The position numbers and the translations under genes are program-made. From positions 62,001-126,000 of the forward strand of contig CAVVJF010000010.1 of NCBI GenBank assembly GCA_963748485.1: a stretch of 64,000 nucleotides of DNA, written 5' to 3'. Position 1 is the first letter of the stretch; the number at the start of each line of letters is the position of its first letter. This DNA comes from DASRWT01 sp963748485. Its GTDB lineage: Bacteria; Methylomirabilota; Methylomirabilia; Rokubacteriales; CSP1-6. Below are positions 33,053 to 44,165 of the stretch, piece by piece. The notes below the pieces were generated by a model. It was given only the letters and a program-made list of their open reading frames with translations, searched no databases and had not been told where the DNA came from.

Positions 33053-34780
33053 ATGGGGAAGAGAGTAGCGGACGCGCTCGTGGACACGCTGGCGGCCCAC
33101 GGAGTCGAGCGGATCTACGGCGTGGCGGGCGACTCGCTCAACGGAATCACGGACTCGATCCGGGGACGCGAGTCCATGCGATGGGTCCACGTGCGACACG
33201 AAGAGACGGCCGCGTTCGCCGCGGGGGCCGAAGCCCACCTCACCGCGCAATTGGCAGTCTGTGCCGGGAGCTGCGGTCCCGGCAACCTGCACTTGATCAA
33301 CGGGCTCTACGACTGCCACCGCAGCCGGGTGCCGGTCCTGGCCATCGCCGCACAGATCCCCAGCAACGAGATCGGCAGTGGGTACTTCCAGGAGACCCAT
33401 CCCGAACACGTCTTCGCCGAGTGCAGCCACTATTGCGAGCTGGTGTCCCAGCCCGACCAGCTGCCGCGCGTCCTCGGGATCGCCATCCAGACCGCGCTCG
33501 CTCGGCGGGGGGTCTCGGTGATCGTCCTGCCCGGAGACATCGCCCTGCGCCCTGCCATCGAGCATCATGCGGGTCCACCCTTCCGCGAGCCCACGCCCGG
33601 CGTGTCTCCCTCGGATGAGGAGATCGCCGCCCTGGCGGAGCTCCTCAATGCCTCGGAGAAGATCACCATCCTCGGCGGCGCTGGCTGCGCGGGAGCCCAT
33701 GGGGAGTTGATCCAGCTCGCGGGCGTGCTCAAAGCGCCGATCGTGCACGCGATGCGCGGGAAGGAGTTCATCGAGTACGACAATCCGTTCGATGTCGGCA
33801 TGACCGGGCTGCTCGGATTCTCCTCCGGCTATCACGCGATGATGAACTGTGACGTCCTCCTGATGCTCGGGACGGACTTCCCGTACCGGCAATTCCTGCC
33901 CAGCGACGCGACAATCGTCCAGGTCGATCTTCGGGGGGAACAGCTCGGTCGGCGCGCCCGGCTCGACCACGGTCTCGTGGGCGACGTCAAGAGCACGCTT
34001 CGCGCCCTCCTCCCCAGGCTCGGCCAGAGCAAGCACGACCGGCATCTCAAGGCCTCGCTCGAACACTATCAGGCGGCGCGCAAGGGCCTCGACGAGCTCG
34101 CAGTGGGCGAAGCGGGCAAGAAGCCCATTCATCCGCAGTACGTTGCCCGGGTGGTCGACGAGCTGGCCGCGAAGGACGCCATCTTCTCCTGTGATGTGGG
34201 CACCCCGACGATCTGGGCCGCACGCTACCTCACCATGAATGGCGAGCGGCGGCTCCTCGGGTCCTTCAACCACGGGTCCATGGCCAATGCGCTCCCCCAG
34301 GCCATCGGCGCCCAGGCCAGCCATCGCGGGCGCCAGGTCATCTCCCTGTCCGGAGACGGCGGCCTCGCGATGCTCATGGGCGACCTGCTCACGCTCCGGC
34401 AGCTCGATCTGCCGGTCAAGCTGGTCGTCTTCAGGAACGACGCCCTCGCTTTCGTCGAGCTGGAGATGAAGGCGGCCGGGATCCTCGACTTCGCTACGGA
34501 TTTGCAGAACCCGAATTTCGCGAGGATGGCCGATGCGGCGGGTCTCCTCGGCCTGACCGCAGAGACCCCGGAGCAGGTACGGCCGATGATCGGCAAGGCC
34601 CTCGAGCACGACGGACCCGCCCTGGTCGAGGTGCTCGTCTCCCGCCAGGAGCTCGCGATGCCCCCGACGATCACCCTCGAGCAGATGACCGGGTTCAGCC
34701 TCTTCATGCTCAAGGCGGTGCTGAGCGGCCGGGGCGACGAGATCGTCGATCTGGCGAGGGTCAACCTCTTCCGCTCGTGA
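33053..34780 (+). CDS. poxB: thiamine-diphosphate-dependent pyruvate oxidase / quinone-dependent pyruvate dehydrogenase type
   Basis: ThDP enzyme of 575 residues, the length of PoxB. Three domains: N-terminal Pyr domain (GVERIYGVAGDSLNGI, catalytic Glu in RHEETAAFAAGAEA), central FAD-type domain, and C-terminal PP domain with the ThDP motif SGDGGLAMLMGDLLTL...VVFRND. The long IELP/FVELEMKAAG segment matches PoxB. PoxB proteins decarboxylate pyruvate to acetate and CO2 and pass electrons to quinone; the tail here lacks an obvious membrane-binding amphipathic helix like E. coli PoxB, so the acceptor is uncertain. CGGAGG sits before the ATG. Confidence 0.85.
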   Translation: MGKRVADALVDTLAAHGVERIYGVAGDSLNGITDSIRGRESMRWVHVRHEETAAFAAGAEAHLTAQLAVCAGSCGPGNLHLINGLYDCHRSRVPVLAIAAQIPSNEIGSGYFQETHPEHVFAECSHYCELVSQPDQLPRVLGIAIQTALARRGVSVIVLPGDIALRPAIEHHAGPPFREPTPGVSPSDEEIAALAELLNASEKITILGGAGCAGAHGELIQLAGVLKAPIVHAMRGKEFIEYDNPFDVGMTGLLGFSSGYHAMMNCDVLLMLGTDFPYRQFLPSDATIVQVDLRGEQLGRRARLDHGLVGDVKSTLRALLPRLGQSKHDRHLKASLEHYQAARKGLDELAVGEAGKKPIHPQYVARVVDELAAKDAIFSCDVGTPTIWAARYLTMNGERRLLGSFNHGSMANALPQAIGAQASHRGRQVISLSGDGGLAMLMGDLLTLRQLDLPVKLVVFRNDALAFVELEMKAAGILDFATDLQNPNFARMADAAGLLGLTAETPEQVRPMIGKALEHDGPALVEVLVSRQELAMPPTITLEQMTGFSLFMLKAVLSGRGDEIVDLARVNLFRS

Positions 34781-34809
34781 AGTATCGGTGGTCTCTCGGT
34801 CGTAGTAGG
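34780..34809 (+). repeat. short copy of the DUF1348 3' end behind poxB
   Basis: AAGTATCGGTGG-CTCT-GGTCG is shared with 32943-32972 with two mismatches in the first 23 bases; both could encode KYRW(P/S)LGR. It looks like a leftover of a duplicated gene end. Confidence 0.45.
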
Positions 34810-34900
34810 TGACGTTTGTTGACCTGAGTGGCGCGCAAAGTCGTCGAGCGCCGGGGTGAGCCAGGCGCTCGGAACCGCTCTCGCCCATCGCGCGGAAGGA

Positions 34901-35920
34901 CTAGATGGCGAGGACGTTGCGGCCCAGCGGGCGGCCCTCGCGCAGGGCGGTGAAAGCGTCTTCGATGTCGGTCAGCGGGATCACACGGTCGACGATGGGT
35001 CGGATGCGGCCGCGGGACACCAGATCCATCGTCTCCTGTAGCTCCTGCTTGGTGTTGGCGCGGGAGCCGACGATCTCGAGCTCGCTCCGAACCAGCTCGC
35101 GTGGCATCACCGACATCGCGATCTCGGGCGTATAGCCAACGAAGACGAGTCGTCCCGCGCGCCTGAGACTTTGAAAGCTCGATGGCAGGGTCTGCTGATT
35201 GGCGACGAACTCGAGCACGACGTCCACCCCCTGGCCATCGGTCAGCTTGCGCACCGCCTCGTGGAACGGCCCGTCGCGGGCATCCACCACCGCGTCGGCG
35301 CCGAGGGTGCGGGCCAGCGCGAGTCGTGCCTCGTTGACGTCGACCGCGATCACCCAGCCGCCGGCCAGCCGGGCCATCTGCAGCGCGTGCAGGCCCACGC
35401 CGCCGACGCCGATCAGCGCGACTGTGGTGCCGGGCCGGACCTGGGCGCGCTTGGTGATCGCGTGGTAGGAGGTCGCGACCGCGTCGCCGAGGATACACGC
35501 GGCCTCGAGCGATACGTGGTCCGGGACCTTGCAGAGGTTGGCGCCCGGCGTCTTGAGGTACTCCGCGAAGCCGCCGTCGATGCTGAAGCCGTGCTGCCGG
35601 ACCTCGGAGCAGAGCGTGTCGCGGCCCGTGCGACAGAACGGGCAGCGGCCGCACGTGACATAGAAGTTCACCAGGACCCGGTCGCCGGGCGCGAACCCGC
35701 GCACCAGGCTGCCCACCTCCGCCACTTCGCCCGCGATCTCGTGCCCCATGATCAGCGGGATCACGCCGAGCCCCATCCGGTCGGCGCGGATCTTCACGTC
35801 GGTGCCACAAACGCCCACGTTCCGCACACGGACCAACGCTTCATGGGGGGCAATGGCGGGCGTGGGTACGTCCTTCAGAACGAAAGGTCCGCCGAACGTC
35901 TCGAGGACAAGGGCGCGCAT
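34901..35920 (-). CDS. zinc-dependent alcohol dehydrogenase (MDR family)
   Basis: Medium-chain NAD(P)-dependent alcohol/polyol dehydrogenase (339 residues). Catalytic zinc ligands: Cys in NVGVCGTD, His-Glu in MGHEIAGEV; structural zinc Cys in CGRCPFCRTGRDTLC; Rossmann motif GVGGVGLHALQMA. Start ATG 35920 gives the usual MRALVLETFGGPF. Divergent from the discoidin-like gene with about 100 bases between starts. Substrate not predictable. Confidence 0.9.
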   Translation of the reverse strand: MRALVLETFGGPFVLKDVPTPAIAPHEALVRVRNVGVCGTDVKIRADRMGLGVIPLIMGHEIAGEVAEVGSLVRGFAPGDRVLVNFYVTCGRCPFCRTGRDTLCSEVRQHGFSIDGGFAEYLKTPGANLCKVPDHVSLEAACILGDAVATSYHAITKRAQVRPGTTVALIGVGGVGLHALQMARLAGGWVIAVDVNEARLALARTLGADAVVDARDGPFHEAVRKLTDGQGVDVVLEFVANQQTLPSSFQSLRRAGRLVFVGYTPEIAMSVMPRELVRSELEIVGSRANTKQELQETMDLVSRGRIRPIVDRVIPLTDIEDAFTALREGRPLGRNVLAI

Positions 35921-36018
35921 GGATGCGGCGAGGATCCCTTGGATGCGGCGGCCGGTCAAGCGGCCGAGTGGCGCCGGGGCAGGACGGGGGGCACACTGAG
36001 GCCCAGAGGAGGATGCCC

Positions 36019-36495
36019 ATGCGAAAGCGTGTGATCGGAACCGCACCTGTGGAAACCGAACCCTCCAAGCAGGGCTGGCTGGACCTCGAGGAGCTGGCTC
36101 AGATCGAGGTAACGTCCGAAGACGCGGCAAGCCCGATCGAAGCGGCCTTGGCGCCCGGAGAGGGATCCGGGTGGCGGGCCGCGCAGCCGGGACCGCAAAC
36201 TATCCGCCTGCTCTTTGACCGGCCGCAGAGCTTGAGCCGCGTGTCGCTGCTCTTCATCGAAGCGGACAGGGCGCGCACGCAGGAGTTCGTCCTGCGCTGG
36301 TCGCCCGACGGCGGGCGGTCGTTCCGGGAGATCGTCCGGCAGCAGTGGAATTTCTCGCCTCCGGAGACCATCCGCGAGGTCGAGGAGTATCGCGTGGAGC
36401 TCTCCGGGGTGACGGTGCTCGAGCTGGCGATCGTCCCCGATCAGAGCGGGGGCGAGGCGCGGGCGTCGCTCGCCCGGTGGCGCCTGGCCAGCTGA
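36019..36495 (+). CDS. conserved discoidin (F5/8 C)-like carbohydrate-binding protein
   Basis: Soluble 158-residue protein without signal peptide. The pattern RKRVIGTA, WLDLEELAQIEVTSED, QTIRLLFDRPQSLSRV, TQEFVLRWSPDGGRSFREIVRQQWNFSPP and VTVLELAIVPDQSGGEARASL is a jelly-roll/F5-8C-like fold seen in a widespread bacterial family often named carbohydrate-binding protein; the ligand is not known. ATG at 36019 is preferred to 36013 because GAGGAGG abuts the latter. Confidence 0.75.
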   Translation: MRKRVIGTAPVETEPSKQGWLDLEELAQIEVTSEDAASPIEAALAPGEGSGWRAAQPGPQTIRLLFDRPQSLSRVSLLFIEADRARTQEFVLRWSPDGGRSFREIVRQQWNFSPPETIREVEEYRVELSGVTVLELAIVPDQSGGEARASLARWRLAS

Positions 36496-36539
36496 CCGTG
36501 AGCCGCGACCGGGGGCGCTAGCCTCGCACTCAGCCCCGC

Positions 36540-36664
36540 CCCCGACGCCTTACGATCGGCCCCTCAGCATCCAGCCCCTTACCCTGCCCTCCCCCTAGAG
36601 GGGCGCGGAGTTGAGGGCCGTGAGGCCGGTGCGCTCGGCCAGGGCGCGTATCGCGCAGGTCGCC
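36540..36664. repeat. dispersed repeat, scar copy of the 44.04-44.17 kb segment
   Basis: About 125 bases nearly identical to 44037-44165 (CCTTACGATCGGCCCCTCAG..., GAGGCCGGTGCGCTCGGCC...). In this place it is non-coding; at 44 kb it covers the 3' end of an MFS gene and its hairpin. The scar lacks seven bases near its end. Confidence 0.85.
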
Positions 36665-36707
36665 GCGTTGACGGAGATCGGCGAGGAGGAGGAGTACCCT
36701 CAGGACC

Positions 36708-38282
36708 ATGGAGGCCGGCGAGACCCCGGTGACCCAAGGCTCGAGCCGGCGGCCCCGCCTCGTCGAGCGGCTCCTCGATCCGGCTCTCTACCCGCATCCG
36801 GCGGACCGCGTGGAGCTGATCGAGACGCACATCTCCTGGGTTCTTCTCGCCGGGGACCGCGTGTACAAGATCAAGAAGCCGGTGAACCTCGGATTCCTCG
36901 ACTTCACCACGCTCGGCCGGCGGCGACGATTCTGCCAGGACGAGGTGCGGCTCAACCGGCGCCTCACCTCCGACATCTACCTGGGCGTCGTGGAGATCAA
37001 GGGTAGCGCGGCGGCACCGCGCTTCGACGGCCGGGGCCGGACCCTCGAGGTCGCCGTGGTGATGCGGCGGCTTCCCGCCGAGCGCATGCTCGATCGGCTC
37101 GTAGGTGAGAACGCCGCCCCGCCCGCGCTGCTCGACGGCATCGGGACGACGGTGGCGCGGTTCCATGCGGCCGCCGACACGGGGGGCGAGATCGACGAGC
37201 TTGGCAGCATCGAGACAATACGGCGGAACTGGCAGGAGAACTTCGCCCAGACCGACACGGTGGGCCGGGAGCTGCTGTCGGACGACACGCGCCGGCGCGT
37301 GCGCGAGTACGTGGCGACGTTCCTCGAGCGCGAGGCCGCGCGCTTCTCGGCGCGGGTCGCAGCCGGGCGCAGCCGCGACTGCCACGGGGACCTGCAGGCC
37401 CAGCACGTCTGCTGCGTGGAGCCCGTGCAGATCTTCGACTGCATCGAGTTCAACCATCGATTCCGCTTCGGCGACGTGGCGGGAGAGATCGCCTTCCTCG
37501 CCATGGACCTGGAGCGGCTGGGCCGCCCGGACCTGGCGATCCGCTTCCTGAACGCCTATCTCGAGGAGAACGGCGACTACGAGGCGGTGCCGCTGCTCGA
37601 CTTCTACCGCGCCTATCGAGCGTGGGTGCGGGCCAAGGTGACGGCCTTCCAGGTCGCCGCTCACCCGCAGCGGGCGGGCGAGGCCAGGACTCTGTTCGAG
37701 CTGGCCGGGCGCTTCGTGGTGCCTCATCGGCGCCCGCGTCTGGTCATCACCACCGGCGTGATGGGCACCGGCAAGAGCACCGCCGCCCGCCATGCCGCAG
37801 CCCGGCTGGGCGCCATCGTGGTACGGACCGACGCCGTACGGAAGCGGCTCGGCGGCGTGCCGCTGCGGGAGCGGGTCGCGTCTGCCTTCGGGGAGGGCCT
37901 CTACACCGCCGAGATGGGGCGGCGGACCTACGTTGAGGCCGCGCGGCTGGCCGACGAGCTCCTCCGGGCCGGCTGGCCCGTGATCGTGGACGGCAGCTTC
38001 TCGCCCGCCGCGGAGCGGGCCGAGGCCCGCGCGGTGGCCGACCGCCATGGCCTTCCGTTCGCTGTGCTCTGGTGCGACGCCTCCGACGAGGCTCTCGTGA
38101 AGCGGCTCCGGAGGCGGAGCGAGGACCGGCACGAGGTCTCCGATGGGCGGGAGGAGCTTCTGGCCGAGCACCGCGCCCGCTACGAGTCACCGGCTCACGA
38201 GCCGGGGGTAGTCCGCCTCGACACCGGCGGCGAGATGGATGGGGCCGTCGAAAAAGCCATCGTCGAGATAGGATATAAGTAG
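36708..38282 (+). CDS. bifunctional APH-like phosphotransferase / P-loop kinase
   Basis: Cytoplasmic 524-residue fusion. Residues 1-335 form an aminoglycoside-phosphotransferase-like kinase domain (ETHISWVLLAGDRVYKIKKPV with the ATP-lysine, CHGDLQAQHV catalytic loop, FDCIEFNHRFRFGDV metal loop). Residues 345-524 are a gluconate-kinase-like AAA_33 P-loop domain (ITTGVMGTGKST). The architecture is common in bacteria; the substrate is unknown and antibiotic resistance should not be assumed. It ends in AT-rich sequence directly before the suf leader. Confidence 0.85.
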   Translation: MEAGETPVTQGSSRRPRLVERLLDPALYPHPADRVELIETHISWVLLAGDRVYKIKKPVNLGFLDFTTLGRRRRFCQDEVRLNRRLTSDIYLGVVEIKGSAAAPRFDGRGRTLEVAVVMRRLPAERMLDRLVGENAAPPALLDGIGTTVARFHAAADTGGEIDELGSIETIRRNWQENFAQTDTVGRELLSDDTRRRVREYVATFLEREAARFSARVAAGRSRDCHGDLQAQHVCCVEPVQIFDCIEFNHRFRFGDVAGEIAFLAMDLERLGRPDLAIRFLNAYLEENGDYEAVPLLDFYRAYRAWVRAKVTAFQVAAHPQRAGEARTLFELAGRFVVPHRRPRLVITTGVMGTGKSTAARHAAARLGAIVVRTDAVRKRLGGVPLRERVASAFGEGLYTAEMGRRTYVEAARLADELLRAGWPVIVDGSFSPAAERAEARAVADRHGLPFAVLWCDASDEALVKRLRRRSEDRHEVSDGREELLAEHRARYESPAHEPGVVRLDTGGEMDGAVEKAIVEIGYK

Positions 38283-38316
38283 CTGTTTATATTGCTGTTT
38301 ATATTACCTATTAAAT
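38282..38316 (+). promoter_or_regulatory. AT-rich suf leader with a perfect 12-bp tandem repeat
   Basis: GCTGTTTATATT occurs twice without a gap (38282-38293, 38294-38305), followed by ACCTATTAAATACG. This AT-rich block is striking in such GC-rich DNA and lies 70 bases before sufB. It could hold the promoter (-10 near TATTAAAT) and an operator for an Fe-S or iron regulator. The regulator is not identified. Confidence 0.5.
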
Positions 38317-38386
38317 ACGACCGTTTTAGTCGCCATCTCCACGATCTGGGTGTACGCTGACCCCCGTAGGCAGGGAGGGACAGCGC

Positions 38387-39847
<1,461 letters not shown>

Positions 39848-39857
39848 AGGGAGAGGT

Positions 39858-40621
<764 letters not shown>

Positions 40622-40625
<4 letters not shown>

Positions 40626-41971
40626 CGGACCGGACTACCAAGAAAACCATTCTCGCGGCTTACGCCGAGCACGAGCAGCGCGGCGCCGTCGATGGGCCGG
40701 CCTGGCTGCGCGAGGCGCGCCGGGTCGCGATCGACCGCTTCGCCGAGCGTGGCCTGCCTACCACCCGCGACGAGGAGTGGAAGTACACGAGCCTCGCCCC
40801 GCTGGTGGCGACGCCGCTCGATCTGGCCGTCGACGCGGCGCGGGAGATGCCGTCCGAGGAAGACCTGGCGCGCTTCTCGATGGGGCCGGCCTCGTGGAGC
40901 TGCCTCGTCTTCGTCGACGGGCGGTACGCGGCCAAGCTCTCGACCGTCCGGCCGCTGCCGCCCGGCGGCCGTCTCGGCAGCCTCGCGGAGGCCCTGATCA
41001 CCGACGAGCATACGGTGCGCGCCTACCTCGCCGGTAGCGCGGAGCCCGCCGCCGAGTCCGGTGACGCCTTCGGAGCGCTCAACGCGGCCTTCTGGGCGGA
41101 TGGCGCGTTCCTGCATGTGCCGGCCGGGGTCAGCCTCGAGGAGCCCATTCAGCTCCTGTTCGTGGCCACCGCGCCGGGGGGGCGCGCCGACCACCCACGG
41201 AACCTGATCGTGCTCGAGCCGGAGAGCCGGGCGGTGCTGGTGGAGAGCTACGTCGCCCTGACCGACCAGGCCTATCTGACCAATGAGTCCACCGAGATCG
41301 CCCTCGGCCCGGGCGCCGTCCTCGACCATCACCGGGTCGTGCTGGAGGGCCGCCAGGGCTTTCACGTGGGCCGCACCCGGGTGCGCCAGGGGCCGGACAG
41401 CCGGTTCGCCTCGTGCGCCGTGACCCTCGGGGGGCGGCTCGTCCGGAACGACGTCGATGCGCGGCTTGATGCCGAGGGGGCCGAGTGCGCGCTGAACGGC
41501 CTCTTCGTGGTCGGGGGGGTCCAGCACGTGGATACCCACACGGTGGTGGATCACGCCCAGCCGCGGACCACGAGCCGCCAGCTCTACAAGGGTGTGCTGG
41601 ACGGTCGGGCGCGGGGTGTCTTCAACGGGCGGGTTGTCGTCCGGCCGGGAGCCAACGGGACCGACGCCCATCAGACGAACAAGAACCTCATCCTGTCGGA
41701 CGGGGTGGAGGTGGACAGCAAGCCGCAGCTCGAGATCTTCGCGGACGACGTCAAGTGCAGCCACGGCGCGGCCGACGGCCAGCTCGCCGAGGACGCGATC
41801 TTCTACCTCGAGAGCCGCGGGCTCGACGAGGTAGCCGCCCGCTCCCTGCTCACCCACGGGTTCGCCAACGAGGTGCTCGGGCGGATCCGCGTGGAGCCGG
41901 TGCGGGTCTGGTGCGAGGAGCTGCTGCGGGGCCGGCTGCGCGGCGGCCGGGTCCCCGAGGAGGCGGCATGA
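40622..41971 (+). CDS. sufD: Fe-S assembly protein SufD
   Basis: SufB paralogue (449 residues) completing the SufBC2D scaffold. Typical N-terminal DEEWKYTSLAPL and C-terminal KCSHGAADGQLAEDAIFYLESRGL with the His at the SufB-SufD interface. ATGA overlaps with sufC before it and sufS after it. Confidence 0.95.
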
Positions 41972-43203
41972 AGGAGTCGACGATGGCCCTGGACGTGGAG
42001 CGGATCCGGAAGGACTTCCCGATCCTCCACCAGGAGGTGCACGGGCGGCCGCTAATCTACCTGGACAGCGCGGCGACGTCCCAGAAGCCGCAGGTGGTGC
42101 TCGACGTAGTCGCGGACTACTACGCGCGTGACAACGCCAATGTGCACCGGGGCGTGCACCTGCTGAGCGAGCGCGCCACCGAGGCGTACGAGGGCGCGCG
42201 CGCCCGCATCCAGCGCTTTCTCAACGCGGCCCATTCGCGGGAGATCGTCTTCGTCCGGGGGACGACCGAGGGCATCAACCTGGTGGCGCAGACCTTCGGC
42301 CGGCGGAGGGTGAAGCCGGGGGACGACGTGATCATCACCGCGCTCGAGCACCACTCGAACATCGTGCCGTGGCAGATGCTCTGCGAAGAGACGGGCGCGA
42401 CGCTGCGGGTGGTGCCCATCGACGACGCGGGCGAGGTGGACGTCGACGCCTACGAGCGGCTGCTCGGCGAGCGGACGCGGCTGGTCGCGGTGGCCCACGT
42501 CTCCAACGCGCTCGGCACCATCGTGCCGGTCAAGCGGATGATCGCGGCGGCGCACCGCCACGGCATCGCGGTGCTGGTGGACGGCGCCCAGGCCGCGCCG
42601 CACCTGCGGATCGATGTGCAGGATCTCGACTGCGACTTCTACACGTTTTCCGGGCACAAGACGTACGGACCGACCGGCATCGGCGTCCTCTACGGCAAGA
42701 CCGCGCTCCTGGAGGCGATGCCGCCCTACCAGGGCGGGGGCGACATGATCAAGTCGGTCAGCTTCGAGAAGACCGTCTACAACGACCTGCCGTACAAGTT
42801 CGAGGCGGGCACGCCGGACATCGCGGGCGCCATCGGCCTCGGCGCCGCCCTCGAGTACCTGGACGGCCTCGGGCTCGACCGGGTCGCGGCCCACGAGCAC
42901 GCGCTGCTCGTCCACGGCACGGAGCGGCTCACCGCGCTCCCCGGCCTGCGCCTCGTCGGCACTGCGCGCGAGAAGGCCTCGGTGCTGTCGTTCCTGGTCG
43001 ACGGCGTCCACGCCCACGACGTGGGCAGCATCCTCGACCGCGAGGGCATCGCGGTGCGGACAGGGCACCACTGCGCGATGCCGGTCATGACGCGGTTCGG
43101 CATCGCGGCCACCGCGCGCGCCTCCCTGGCCGTCTACAACACGCGTGAAGACATCGACGCGCTGGTCGAGGGGCTCGCCAAGGTCCGGGAGGTCTTCGGA
43201 TGA
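41968..43203 (+). CDS. sufS: cysteine desulfurase SufS
   Basis: PLP enzyme (411 residues) that takes sulfur from cysteine for cluster assembly. YLDSAATSQKP at the N-terminus, PLP lysine in SGHKTYGPTG, active-site Cys in RTGHHCAMP near residue 365. ATG 41968 overlaps sufD's stop; ATG 41983 is an alternative. Stop overlaps sufU (ATGA). Confidence 0.96.
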   Translation: MKESTMALDVERIRKDFPILHQEVHGRPLIYLDSAATSQKPQVVLDVVADYYARDNANVHRGVHLLSERATEAYEGARARIQRFLNAAHSREIVFVRGTTEGINLVAQTFGRRRVKPGDDVIITALEHHSNIVPWQMLCEETGATLRVVPIDDAGEVDVDAYERLLGERTRLVAVAHVSNALGTIVPVKRMIAAAHRHGIAVLVDGAQAAPHLRIDVQDLDCDFYTFSGHKTYGPTGIGVLYGKTALLEAMPPYQGGGDMIKSVSFEKTVYNDLPYKFEAGTPDIAGAIGLGAALEYLDGLGLDRVAAHEHALLVHGTERLTALPGLRLVGTAREKASVLSFLVDGVHAHDVGSILDREGIAVRTGHHCAMPVMTRFGIAATARASLAVYNTREDIDALVEGLAKVREVFG

Positions 43204-43643
43204 CGTCCGAGCTGCGCGATCTCTACCAGCAGGTCATCCTCGATCACAACCGGAAGCCGCGCAACTTCCGGACGCTCGCGAACCCGACCCGGGCGGCCGA
43301 GGGCTACAACCCGCTCTGCGGCGACCGGCTGACGGTGGAGATCGCGCTCGAGGGCGAGGTGATCCGCGACATCGGCTTCCGGGGCTCGGGCTGCGCCATC
43401 TCCAAGGCGTCCGCGTCGATGATGACCGCCGACCTCAAGGGCAAGACGGTGACCAAAGCCGAGGAGGTCTTCGAGCGGTTCCGCGCCATGCTGACCGACA
43501 ACGGCCCCGACGCGGAGCTGGGCAAGCTCGGCGTCTTCGCCGGCGTGCGGGAGTTCCCGAGCCGCATCAAGTGCGCGACGCTGGCCTGGCACACCGTGCA
43601 CGCGGCGCTGGCGGGCAAGGCCGAGCCCGTGACGACGGAATAG
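43200..43643 (+). CDS. sufU: sulfur-transfer zinc protein SufU
   Basis: IscU-like 147-residue partner of SufS. It has the SufU ligand set NPLCGDR (Cys and Asp), SGCAISKAS (Cys) and KCATLAW (Cys), and the SufU-specific insert, pointing to zinc-dependent sulfur transfer instead of a classic IscU scaffold. Coupled to sufS by ATGA. Confidence 0.95.
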   Translation: MTSELRDLYQQVILDHNRKPRNFRTLANPTRAAEGYNPLCGDRLTVEIALEGEVIRDIGFRGSGCAISKASASMMTADLKGKTVTKAEEVFERFRAMLTDNGPDAELGKLGVFAGVREFPSRIKCATLAWHTVHAALAGKAEPVTTE

Positions 43644-43663
43644 CGGGGGTATAGGAGGCCGTC

Positions 43664-43978
43664 ATGGCCGACCAGGCAGAGATCGAGAAGCTCGTCGTCG
43701 AGGCCCTGCAGACGGTCTACGACCCGGAGATCCCCGTGAACATCCACGAGCTCGGGCTGATCTACGGGATCGCGGTCGACCCGTCCGGGGCGGTCACCGT
43801 CCGGATGACCTTGACCGCCGCGGGGTGCCCGGCCGCCCAGGCGCTGCCCCGGGAGGTCGAAGAGCGGGTTCGCGCGGTCCCGGGCGTCAGCGACGTGAAG
43901 GTCGACCTTGTGTTCGATCCGCCCTGGGACCAGAGCCGGATGTCGGAGGCGGCGAGACTCCAGCTCGGCCTGCTCTGA
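43664..43978 (+). CDS. DUF59/MIP18-family Fe-S assembly factor (SufT-like)
   Basis: Small (104 residues) DUF59 protein thought to help mature Fe-S proteins. VYDPEIPVNIHELGLIYG at the N-terminus and the conserved Cys in TAAGCPAAQ, then VKVDLVFDPPWDQSRMSEAARLQLGL. Twenty bases after sufU; last gene of the operon. A hairpin at 44074-44121 follows. Confidence 0.92.
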   Translation: MADQAEIEKLVVEALQTVYDPEIPVNIHELGLIYGIAVDPSGAVTVRMTLTAAGCPAAQALPREVEERVRAVPGVSDVKVDLVFDPPWDQSRMSEAARLQLGLL

Positions 43979-44036
43979 CGGTCAGTCGGGGCGCTGGACG
44001 ATAGGTATGAGCACTCCACCCAGCGCCCTCACTGAG

Positions 44037-44165
44037 CCCCGATGCCTTACGATCGGCCCCTCAGCATCCAGCCCCTCACCCTGCCCTCCCCCCAGAGGGG
44101 GCGTGGTTGAGGGCGGTGAGGCCGGTGCGCTCGGCCAGGGCGCGGATCAGCTCGCGCAGGTCGCC
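44037..44165. repeat. dispersed repeat, parent copy at the MFS 3' end
   Basis: Matches the scar at 36540-36664. It covers the last 30 codons of the MFS gene on the minus strand and the intergenic hairpin. Confidence 0.85.
44074..44121. terminator. long hairpin between the suf operon and the convergent MFS gene
   Basis: CCTCACCCTGCCCTC (44074-44088) pairs with GAGGGCGGTGAGG (44109-44121) with a 2-base bulge. It overlaps the MFS stop codon and could end both convergent transcripts. Confidence 0.5.

Noticed and set aside
36708..38282. Antibiotic resistance by the APH-like domain
   Set aside because: This APH plus P-loop architecture is a broadly distributed kinase fusion with unknown substrate; no resistance-specific features were seen.
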